Source: Rhizobium johnstonii 3841 (GTDB lineage Bacteria; Pseudomonadota; Alphaproteobacteria; Rhizobiales; Rhizobiaceae). From it: a stretch of 64,000 nt of DNA. A program made the translations under genes and the position numbers. The notes beneath the pieces are model-generated. The model saw only the letters and a program-made list of their open reading frames with translations, was not told the DNA's origin and did no database searches. The DNA lies in assembly GCF_000009265.1 (NCBI RefSeq), contig NC_008378.1, positions 682,001 through 746,000 on the forward strand. Reading direction: 5' to 3'. Positions 19,150 through 25,546 of the stretch are shown in pieces. Numbering within the stretch: position 1 is the first letter of the stretch; each line of letters starts with the position of its first letter.

Positions 19150-21219
19150 CTAAGTATCTGTAAACATTGGAAGCGTCTCCGTGTCAGCAATGCGACACGG
19201 GCGGCCCTTCAGGGCTATCGCGGCTTGGACCGTCGCAGAAGCCAGGTCGCTGACCCTGATTTGATACGGCGCACCGCGAACCACCTGTTCGGCGGACAAC
19301 ACCTTCATCTTTATCAGATGGCGTATTCGATGGTTAGTTACGCCTAATGCCGCCGCAGCCTCAGTCATGGTCAGCCATTCGCCGTCTTTGTCGGCTGATT
19401 TGTACGCGTGGATCGCACGTACCCGCCTTACAGAAGCGACCCGATGGGCGGTCCAGGTTTTTCCTTGCCCCGTTGGCATGCCCATTCGATTCAGCGACGC
19501 GGCGATATGTTCATCGGACCAGCGACCAGCCATGCTGCGCATCACCGCCAGGGCATCCTCAGTGGTGGCACAACCGTGTTCACCGGTCTGAGGCTTACGG
19601 ACCTTGAGTTCCGAATGCTGGCCGCCCTTCCAATGGATCGTCAGCACGACGTCACGCACCGCATCGTCGACATCAACGACAATGTCGGCGATGAGTGTAC
19701 GCAGCAGTTGCTGGCGCACGCGCATGGTCACATCGGGCGACTCCCAGGCAGCTAAGAGATTGTCGGCCAAGTTCGCGAAAGTGCCTGGATCGACCGCTAT
19801 TGTCGAAGGACTGTCGGCAGGCTTGCGCTCCTCCAGATCCCGCACGCGGCGTAATGCAGTTTCCCAATTCTTCTCAAGCTGCGCGGCGATGAGACGATTG
19901 TCGGGATCGCATGCCGCATAGCGACGCTCAGCCAGGCTGGCCTCGTAGCGAGCCTGTTGTAGCTCCAGGTCGTGAATGTGCCGCTGGTCTTCTTGCCGCT
20001 CCCGGTGCATCCGCTCTGCTTCAAAGGTCGCTTCGATCGCTAACGGTTCTACCGCGCGCAACAACTCGCGCGCAACCGCCGCATCGACCTTCGGGCCACC
20101 GAACGTCATGCACCGGGGCAAGCCCATCATTAGATTCTGCTTGTCGCAGCGATAGACAGGATTGTGTGGATTGCCCGTATAAGCAACACTCAGCCGCCGC
20201 CCACACCGTCCGCAGGTCAGGAGTCCCGATAATAACGCTTTGCCGCCACGGCCCGATTTAGTCCCGCCCGAGCGGCCATAATTATTGAGCGCCAATTGCT
20301 GTTGGTTGCGCTCGTACTCGTCCCAACTGATGTAACCTTCGTGATGATCCCGGATCATCACCTCCCAGGTGCCGACAGGCTTGCCATGCCCATAGCTGCG
20401 ACGCGCTCGTCCATCAACGATGGCAGTCCGCTTCTCGCTCTTCCCATAGACGTAGACGCCGGCGTAGAAGGGGTTTTTGAGGATGCCGATTACATTGCGA
20501 TAACGGACCGGCGTCCAGACGAAGTTGGTCATGCGCCTTTCATCCGAAGGCCGCGGAAAGTGGATTTGATCTTTCGTCATCGACAGCAGCACCTGACGCG
20601 CGCTTCCAAGCTCGTGGAAGCGTGCGAATATAGATCGGATTACGTCTTGCAGACGCAGATCGGGGTCCAGTCCAAGCCCCGCCTCCCGATGCCAAATGTA
20701 GCCGAACGGAACGGAAAGTCGCAATTCGCCACGGCGCGCTTTCGATCTGGCGGCATCGAGCATGCGGGCTCTCAGCACGCCAAGTTCGAACTCGCTGATA
20801 CTGCCCTTCATCCCCAGCAGCAGACGATCATTGGGCCGACATGGATTGTAGACACCATCGTGATCTATGACGCGGGCTTCAACGAGGCCACATAGTTCGA
20901 GCAGATGGTGCCAGTCGCGGCCGTTACGTGCGAGCCGTGAGGCGTCGAAGCATAAAACGGCACCAACTTTGCCGGCGCACAGCAGGGCGACGAGACGATC
21001 GAAGCCGGGGCGCGCGACCGTTCCGCTGGCGGAGCGTCCGAGGTCATCGTCGATGACCTCAACGTCGAGAAAGCCGCGCTGTCGTGCGACGTCAACAAGG
21101 TCATACTGCCGTCGCTGGCTTTCCAGATTGGTCATCACCTGTGACTGAGTGGACTGCCGAACGTAAACGACGGCCTTGCGTTCAAGCAGCACTGTCGGAA
21201 TCAGATCAGTGCTGATCAT
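19150..21219 (-). CDS. Large serine recombinase (site-specific integrase/transposase)
   Basis: The 689-residue protein has an N-terminal resolvase domain with catalytic S23 in YVRQSTQSQV and the DASRLARNGRDW motif (92-103). A recombinase domain spans about 170-310 (VPFGYIWHREAGL, then GILKNPFYAGVYVYG). A zinc ribbon is formed by C336, C339, C358 and C370. A coiled coil lies around 390-450. The C-terminal region holds two DNA-binding segments (TAHRVASVRRVR and TMTEAAAALGVTNHRIRHLI). It should cut and rejoin DNA through a phosphoserine intermediate and probably moved this element. The stop lies 27 bp from the left junction. It overlaps the upstream small gene by 14 bp. Confidence 0.93.
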   Translation of the reverse strand: MISTDLIPTVLLERKAVVYVRQSTQSQVMTNLESQRRQYDLVDVARQRGFLDVEVIDDDLGRSASGTVARPGFDRLVALLCAGKVGAVLCFDASRLARNGRDWHHLLELCGLVEARVIDHDGVYNPCRPNDRLLLGMKGSISEFELGVLRARMLDAARSKARRGELRLSVPFGYIWHREAGLGLDPDLRLQDVIRSIFARFHELGSARQVLLSMTKDQIHFPRPSDERRMTNFVWTPVRYRNVIGILKNPFYAGVYVYGKSEKRTAIVDGRARRSYGHGKPVGTWEVMIRDHHEGYISWDEYERNQQQLALNNYGRSGGTKSGRGGKALLSGLLTCGRCGRRLSVAYTGNPHNPVYRCDKQNLMMGLPRCMTFGGPKVDAAVARELLRAVEPLAIEATFEAERMHRERQEDQRHIHDLELQQARYEASLAERRYAACDPDNRLIAAQLEKNWETALRRVRDLEERKPADSPSTIAVDPGTFANLADNLLAAWESPDVTMRVRQQLLRTLIADIVVDVDDAVRDVVLTIHWKGGQHSELKVRKPQTGEHGCATTEDALAVMRSMAGRWSDEHIAASLNRMGMPTGQGKTWTAHRVASVRRVRAIHAYKSADKDGEWLTMTEAAAALGVTNHRIRHLIKMKVLSAEQVVRGAPYQIRVSDLASATVQAAIALKGRPCRIADTETLPMFTDT

Positions 21220-21388
21220 CGTTGAGCTCCTCGACGGCCAGACCGGCCGCCTGCATCAGCAGGCAAGCCAGTGTTGATATCGCCTTCTTGCGATCCTTGT
21301 CGCTCAGTCCGTCGAGCGTGCGGGTTTTGAATATCAGGTCGAGCTGCCGGCCCGACGCCGGCACCAGCGTGTTGCGGGATCTCATCAT
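21206..21388 (-). CDS. Small partner protein of the serine recombinase
   Basis: The 60-residue protein (MMRSRNTLVPASGRQLDLIF, ending GLAVEELNDDQH) is preceded by a strong AGGAGGA just upstream of two adjacent ATGs (21388 and 21385). It overlaps the recombinase start by 14 bp, so the two are translationally coupled. The conserved-looking core DGLSDKDRKKAISTLACLL suggests a small helical accessory protein, perhaps for directionality or target binding. That role is inferred only from position. Confidence 0.7.
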   Translation of the reverse strand: MMRSRNTLVPASGRQLDLIFKTRTLDGLSDKDRKKAISTLACLLMQAAGLAVEELNDDQH

Positions 21389-21719
21389 CTTCCTCCTGAG
21401 TGATTCTATGTTCACCTCGGAAGAGTGCCGCCTTCGCACCGCCTGAGACCAGTCTGTTCAGTTCGATCAGCGCCGCAAGATCGACGCGTGCCGTTCCCAT
21501 GGTCATGCCGCTGCACACCACAGGATCTATCATCCACCCCGAAATCGCGATCACGACACCTGTCGGTCCCAAAACCTTCAAAAACCGACCTGTCGCTCGT
21601 TCTTCGACGCGCCGAACAGACACCTTTTGGCCGAAATACGGATGCCAGCGATAATGGACTTCGACTTCGTCGCCGACATGGGCAGAATGAACGGGGGATT
21701 GCCCTCGGCAGGAAGTCAT
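21216..21719 (-). CDS. DUF5372-like protein at the right end of the recombinase element
   Basis: The 167-codon frame contains VHYRWHPYFGQKVSVRRVEE and ISGWMIDPVVCSGMTMG, then RVDLAALIELNRLV. The pattern HPYFG, a short SH3-like beta barrel, a GW-DP motif and a final L-EL helix resembles DUF5372, a small family found beside recombinases and transposases. The only ATG in frame (21719) lies outside the element, in the flanking tnpC sequence; no ATG, GTG, TTG or CTG codon precedes the domain inside the element. The last 50-odd codons overlap the next gene in another frame and are unlikely to be conserved, so the reading frame may have lost its natural stop. Confidence 0.55.
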   Translation of the reverse strand: MTSCRGQSPVHSAHVGDEVEVHYRWHPYFGQKVSVRRVEERATGRFLKVLGPTGVVIAISGWMIDPVVCSGMTMGTARVDLAALIELNRLVSGGAKAALFRGEHRITQEEDDEIPQHAGAGVGPAARPDIQNPHARRTERQGSQEGDINTGLPADAGGRSGRRGAQR

Positions 21720-21919
21720 GGCTCTTCGCCGGATCGGATCGCGGCGCTGACCGCGCCGCCTTCATGGCCACGCTGATCATGACGGCCAAGCTCAACGACA
21801 TCGATCCGCAGGCATGGCTTGCTGACGTTCTCGCCCGCATCGCCGAGCACCCTGCCACGTGCCTCGGAAAACTACTTCCCTGGAACTGGCAGTCTCAAGA
21901 AAACGCGCTGGCTGCCTGA
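21704..21919 (+). pseudogene. tnpC: IS66 transposase TnpC, C-terminal fragment
   Basis: This fragment encodes the last 71 residues of TnpC, from LGRKSWLFAGSDRGADRAAF through the IS66 C-terminal tail AWLADVLARIAEHPATCLGK and LLPWNW, ending at TGA 21917-21919. It is in register with codon 479 of the upstream fragment after removal of the insert. It has no ribosome site of its own and would not be made separately. Confidence 0.92.
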
Positions 21920-21943
21920 TCTCTGCATGGCAGCTAGGCTGAA

Positions 21944-21958
21944 TGGTAGACCATACCA
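21944..21958. promoter_or_regulatory. FadR/GntR-type palindrome (TGGTA-N5-TACCA)
   Basis: TGGTAGACCATACCA has exact 5-bp inverted arms and contains TGGTAGACCA, which fits the TGGT-N2-ACCA pattern bound by several FadR-subfamily GntR regulators. It lies 25 bp after the tnpC stop and about 85 bp before the next gene, at or near the lost right end of the IS element. It could be native promoter DNA of the gene to the right, or a remnant of deleted sequence. Confidence 0.4.
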
Positions 21959-22042
21959 CTTGTGCCAAGACCTACTTTTCCCGACACGCGAACGTTGCAG
22001 ATGCCGGACTCATCATTCAAAGTGGAACCAAAGGGGACGATT

Positions 22043-22606
22043 ATGGGCATTGGCGGTTGGTTCAGAGGCGACAGGGGCAAGGATAGAGATGACCAAGGCG
22101 TTACGGTCGAGCTGACACCAATCGGAGGACCGCCCGAGCTAGACTTCCTTTTCATCGAAGTTCCGGCGGTCGATATCCTTAGGGCAATCGATGGATGGAA
22201 ATGGCTGTCTCTGGTGGGTCTGACCGTTATCGCGGTGTCGGCATTTGGCGAGGTATTTCTCCGCGACGGGACTGGTGCTGTCTTTCAAATCGACACGATT
22301 GAAGGAAAGCTCTCGAAGGTAGCCAACTCAATCCGTGAGCTGACCGCTATGCTTCAGAATTCGGAGGCAAGAGACGAGCTTTTGTTTGGGGGACTGGTAA
22401 TCGGCGCTCGCAACAGAGGGCTGATTCTCGAACCCGGTGAATGTTACGATTTCAAAATCGCCCCGATTTTGGGCGGACAAATGAGCGTTGATGAAATTGA
22501 GAAGCTTTCGTTCACAGTGAAGCTTCACATTGCGGGCCAGCTCCACGAACAGGTCAAAGATGTTCCCCCTGGAACCACAATCGATCAAGTAACTATTTCG
22601 TCTTGA
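22043..22606 (+). CDS. Hypothetical protein with one central membrane segment
   Basis: The 187-residue protein has an N-terminal 55-residue soluble part, one hydrophobic helix (WLSLVGLTVIAVSAFGEVFL), a helical segment (TIEGKLSKVANSIRELTAML) and a C-terminal beta-rich part. ATG 22043 follows AAGGGGA by five bases, so it is preferred over ATG 21962. Base composition looks less GC-rich than neighbouring genes, and it abuts the broken end of the IS66 element, both suggesting acquired DNA. No family is recognised. Confidence 0.6.
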   Translation: MGIGGWFRGDRGKDRDDQGVTVELTPIGGPPELDFLFIEVPAVDILRAIDGWKWLSLVGLTVIAVSAFGEVFLRDGTGAVFQIDTIEGKLSKVANSIRELTAMLQNSEARDELLFGGLVIGARNRGLILEPGECYDFKIAPILGGQMSVDEIEKLSFTVKLHIAGQLHEQVKDVPPGTTIDQVTISS

Positions 22607-22793
22607 AGTCCACTCTCGATGAATTTTTCTTTAGCCCCTCAATGCATTCGCAAAGAACAGCCATTCCGCCAAGCCATGTCACTCGCGGCCTTCACCGGAT
22701 GGCTACTCGATCCCCCGCTCAAATCAATCGCCCGCCACGCGGAACTCTCACTGTTTGCGAAGGTTATTGGATCACAATATCGAAAGGTGATCC

Positions 22794-23156
22794 ATGACGA
22801 CTTTCAAATCCAGCGTGCCGCCCGAGAGCGGCACCGACGACGCGCGGTCCGCCGATACTGAACGGGCCGAGACCGATCGCAAAAGGGCATTGGAAATTGC
22901 CCGGCGCAACGCCAGCTCGGCATTAGATCGTGATAGCGGCACCGAAACCGAAACCCCAAGCCTGAAGCTTGCAAAGGAATATCTCAGCCTCGGCGGCCAC
23001 CGCCGATCGATGATCGACGACAATATCACCGATGTTCGCCAATGGGACGAGGATCCGCCGGAGGCCGAACGGTTCTGGAAGGAACGGGTGGAGACGCTTC
23101 CAAAGGATCAACGCAAGCAGGTGGAGGATTTTCTTCCAACCATCAACACGCCCTGA
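22794..23156 (+). CDS. Hypothetical hydrophilic protein
   Basis: The 120-residue protein is highly charged, with a disordered-looking N-terminal half (Ser/Asp/Arg/Glu) and a C-terminal half containing KLAKEYLSLGGHRRSMIDDN and RFWKERVETLPKDQRKQVED. AAAGGTGATCC precedes the ATG. No membrane segment or known domain is visible. It is followed 53 bp later by the DUF2934 gene, suggesting a small operon. Confidence 0.6.
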   Translation: MTTFKSSVPPESGTDDARSADTERAETDRKRALEIARRNASSALDRDSGTETETPSLKLAKEYLSLGGHRRSMIDDNITDVRQWDEDPPEAERFWKERVETLPKDQRKQVEDFLPTINTP

Positions 23157-23209
23157 AAGGGCGGCCGAGCCGCTCTTCGGACAGCTCATTCCAATGCGCG
23201 GAGCAGATC

Positions 23210-23536
23210 ATGGCTATAGACAAGCACGAGCAGATACGCCAGCGCGCCTACGAAATCTGGGAGGCCGAAGGCCGCCCGGATGGTGCCGACCAGCGCCATT
23301 GGCTGCAAGCCTGCGACGAACTGGCCGGCGAGGATGAGCATGAGACGCTGCAGGACCTGCTCGATGAAGACGACAGGGATGATGCGGCACTGCTTCAAGG
23401 CGCCGGTGAGAGCGGCGATTTCGATCGGCCACGAACGAGGCCTGTTCAGGCCGCCAAGGCTTCCGTGCCTGACATCGAGATGACGACGGGAGAAAAGCCT
23501 TCCCGGCGGAAGATCAGGAAGACCGAGGGACCGTGA
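23210..23536 (+). CDS. DUF2934-domain protein
   Basis: The 108-residue protein carries the DUF2934 signature near its start: IRQRAYEIWEAEGRPDGADQ followed by RHWLQACDEL. The remainder is acidic, then Arg/Lys-rich at the C-terminus. DUF2934 proteins are common in rhizobia and are often near stress-related genes, but their function is unknown. ATG 23210 is followed by the recognised domain; the longer upstream frame has no support. It overlaps the next gene's GTG by four bases. Confidence 0.72.
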   Translation: MAIDKHEQIRQRAYEIWEAEGRPDGADQRHWLQACDELAGEDEHETLQDLLDEDDRDDAALLQGAGESGDFDRPRTRPVQAAKASVPDIEMTTGEKPSRRKIRKTEGP

Positions 23537-23961
23537 TCGCCATGCAGCATCTCGACCATGCCATCCAGATCGCTCTCACAGCCCATGAAGGCCAGGCGGA
23601 CAAGACCGGCCGGCCGTTCTTCGAGCACTGCCAGCGGGTAGCCCTTCTGGTTTCCGGTGACGAGACGCGAACGGTCGCCTACCTTCACGATGCGGTCGAG
23701 AAGGGCAATGGCTGGACTCTCGACAGGCTGAGGGAAGAAGGCTTTCCGCCGGCGATCATCTCCGCTGTAAAGGCTCTGACACGGCGGCCGGACGAGCCGG
23801 ATGACGACTTCGTCAGACGTGCGGCATCAAACGCGCTGGCCTTGCCCGTCAAGCGGGCCGACCTCGAAGACAATCTCCGGCAGGCCGAACAGGCCGGCAA
23901 GAAAACGGAAAAATACCAGCGCGGCCTGGATCTCCTGCGCGACATCAGGAACGGATCATAA
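23533..23961 (+). CDS. HD-domain hydrolase, RelA/SpoT-hydrolase-like
   Basis: The 142-residue protein has the HD-fold metal-binding residues of the (p)ppGpp hydrolase type: H in FFEHCQRVALLV, HD in TVAYLHDAVEKGNGW and a later D in VKRADLEDNLRQAE. It is about the length of small alarmone hydrolases and has no synthetase domain. A GTG at 23533 overlaps the preceding stop; ATG 23542 is an alternative. Nucleotide phosphate hydrolysis is inferred from the fold; the substrate is unknown. Confidence 0.75.
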   Translation: MIAMQHLDHAIQIALTAHEGQADKTGRPFFEHCQRVALLVSGDETRTVAYLHDAVEKGNGWTLDRLREEGFPPAIISAVKALTRRPDEPDDDFVRRAASNALALPVKRADLEDNLRQAEQAGKKTEKYQRGLDLLRDIRNGS

Positions 23962-24060
23962 TTTTGCACAGTTCGCAGGTAACGGCCATCGAGGGCGGCA
24001 ATCGGCGAGCGCCCACTACCCGCCTCCCTGGCATGCACCGAAAGCCGTCTTGGCCTAGTT

Positions 24061-24330
24061 TCATGCTTTGTTGGTAAACCACACCGTCGGCGCGCCGAGC
24101 ACGCCTCCCGTGCGCATCGCCGTCTTCAACTCGTCCAGCTTGCTGAATGCCTGCGCCGCTTCAAGCGTGGCAAACTCGTGGGTGACGGTAATATCGTTCG
24201 GATTGTCGATGGAGCGATAAACGGCTTGCGCCGTCACCCCATTGGCCTTCTGCACCGGCGAGAAGGCATCATATATCTTGCGCCAGACGGCGTAGTCGGA
24301 GACCTCGTGCCTCACGAATAATGTCGTCAT
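24061..24330 (-). CDS. Small ferredoxin-fold-like protein (ABM/DUF-type), copy 1
   Basis: The 89-residue protein has the beta-alpha-beta pattern of dimeric alpha/beta-barrel proteins (MTTLFVRHEVSDYAVWRKIY, ITVTHEFATLEAAQAF, TVWFTNKA). GGAGG precedes ATG 24330. Such proteins act as monooxygenases, cyclases or chaperone-like dimers; no catalytic residue can be assigned. It is the second of a tandem leftward pair and ends in the convergent space with the HD hydrolase. Confidence 0.65.
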   Translation of the reverse strand: MTTLFVRHEVSDYAVWRKIYDAFSPVQKANGVTAQAVYRSIDNPNDITVTHEFATLEAAQAFSKLDELKTAMRTGGVLGAPTVWFTNKA

Positions 24331-24375
24331 ATCATCCTCCCGCGTTGCATTTTGCAAATTTGGTTGAGGCGTGTG

Positions 24376-24639
24376 CTACGATTGCACGAGGAACGTCATG
24401 GTCTCCGGCAAGACGCCGTCACTCGCCATCGCATCGGCCGCCGCCTTGGTCTGCATGAAGGCCATCAACTTTTCCATGTCTGCAACGTCCATGACCAAGC
24501 CGACGCGGTTGGACGTCTGAGGGTCTGTAAACGTGCGAATGTTCGTGACGCCAACGGGTTCCAATACCTGTTTGCGGATGGGTGAAGCTAGCCAGTGTTT
24601 CGTGTCTTTGACGTCGTGATAGATCATTATGGTGGGCAT
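24376..24639 (-). CDS. Small ferredoxin-fold-like protein, copy 2
   Basis: The 87-residue protein has a similar alternating strand-helix pattern (TIMIYHDVKDTKHWLASPIR, then TSNRVGLVMDVADMEKLMAF). AAAGGAGA precedes the ATG. It is 45 bp upstream of the related 89-residue gene, in the same direction; the two may form a heterodimer. The sequences are not close enough to suggest a recent duplication. Confidence 0.65.
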   Translation of the reverse strand: MPTIMIYHDVKDTKHWLASPIRKQVLEPVGVTNIRTFTDPQTSNRVGLVMDVADMEKLMAFMQTKAAADAMASDGVLPETMTFLVQS

Positions 24640-24992
24640 TGCGGTCTCCTTTCATGGCCTCAAATGAAATCTGAGTATATCACGACGAGTGGCTGGATTT
24701 TAATTCAATAATATTGCCTGGAATGGATTTTCTGATCCGCTGATCGAATATATCAATGTAATTATTGTAAGTAATCCGAAAATATTATGTTCTTCAGCCG
24801 GTTTTGCCGCGCGAAAGTTCCGGAAGTTTGCGACCGCCATCGGAGTGCTTTCAATCGCCTCTGCGACGCCTTGACGTCAAGCGACGCGCCCACGTTCGAG
24901 CGGTTGTCTAAGCTTGCGGACTTCACAATATTGGTTGAGGCACCAATCCTGCAATCGAACATGCCTCGGCGCGTCAGAGACAGAGGTTTAGA
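24640..24992. other. AT-rich intergenic region
   Basis: About 353 bp lie between divergent genes. The part nearest the left gene is clearly AT-rich (24670-24790) and probably contains both promoters. A rightward 69-codon frame at 24787-24996 shows no recognisable protein pattern and was not accepted. Confidence 0.45.
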
Positions 24993-25499
24993 ATGATCGA
25001 ACGCCAACCATTTGATCTCAAGGCCTATGGGCGCGACATCGGAACAAGGCCATGCTTTATCTGCGGCTTGGTCAGGAACGACCCTGCCTTCTTTCATCAT
25101 CGCGTTTTTGAAGACGGTGAGACGATCATTTTCCTGAGCAAATATCCCACTCTGCCGGGCTATTGCCTCGTCTGTCCGAAGGAGCACCGGGAGGATCTGG
25201 CGCGGGACATGTCGACGGATGAATATCTTCGACTGCAGGAGAAGGTGCATGTGTTGTCGCGCGCCCTCAAAAGCCTGTTCGACGCCGAGCGAATTTATGT
25301 GCTTTCTCTCGGCAGCCAACAAGCCAATAGCCACCTGCATTTTCATGTCGTTCCCTTGCCCTCAGGTGTGCCGCTTGAAGAGCAGCAATACCATGCACTG
25401 ATGGCGGAGCACGGGGTTCTGCAAATCCCTGGCGATCAAATGGCACAGCTGGCGCAGCGCATTGCCGAAGCATACCGTTCAGAGTTGACCGCGCGATAG
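24993..25499 (+). CDS. HIT-family nucleotide-binding protein
   Basis: The 168-residue protein contains the histidine triad motif HLHFHVV (in NSHLHFHVVPLPSG) and the upstream HIT strand around IIFLSKYPTLPGYCLVCPK. Cysteines in CFIC near the N-terminus and elsewhere could bind zinc. HIT proteins hydrolyse or transfer nucleotides from substrates such as AppppA, ADP-sulfate or nucleoside phosphoramidates. Its substrate cannot be assigned. Confidence 0.88.
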   Translation: MIERQPFDLKAYGRDIGTRPCFICGLVRNDPAFFHHRVFEDGETIIFLSKYPTLPGYCLVCPKEHREDLARDMSTDEYLRLQEKVHVLSRALKSLFDAERIYVLSLGSQQANSHLHFHVVPLPSGVPLEEQQYHALMAEHGVLQIPGDQMAQLAQRIAEAYRSELTAR

Positions 25500-25546
25500 T
25501 CAACCGCCTGGCCCGCGGTCGAAACCCGGAAACCAGTGCCTCCAAG

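Larger units (their letters stand above)
19123..21703. mobile_element. 2,581-bp serine-recombinase element inserted in tnpC
   Basis: Joining tnpC base 19122 directly to 21704 restores an uninterrupted IS66 reading frame (RGFA then LGRKSWLFAGSDRG), giving a 550-residue TnpC. The bases GCC occur at both junctions (19120-19122 and 21701-21703), matching the 2-3 bp crossover core expected for serine recombinases, with no longer target duplication. The element carries a leftward recombinase gene and two small upstream genes that fill nearly its whole length. It has no transposase of the DDE type. The core could be shorter than 3 bp. Confidence 0.85.
16808..21919 (+). mobile_element. IS66-family insertion sequence, interrupted and missing its right terminal repeat
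   Basis: The left end begins GTAAGCCCACGGTGAAG at 16808, like IS66-family termini, and the three-gene set tnpA-tnpB-tnpC follows in order. tnpC is split at 19122/21704 by a 2.58-kb recombinase element. No reverse complement of the left terminal sequence occurs within several hundred bases of the tnpC stop, so the right end is probably deleted or replaced. No target-site duplication can therefore be defined. Confidence 0.78.

Noticed and set aside
19123..19347. The last 74 codons of the tnpC frame
   Set aside because: They are chance read-through into the antisense strand of the serine recombinase and are not part of IS66 TnpC.
22619..22861. Rightward 80-codon frame between the membrane protein and the next gene
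   Set aside because: It overlaps a better-supported gene and lacks a ribosome site or coherent pattern.
24787..24996. Rightward 69-codon frame before the HIT gene
   Set aside because: Composition is plausible, but it overlaps the HIT start and shows no domain, so support is too weak.
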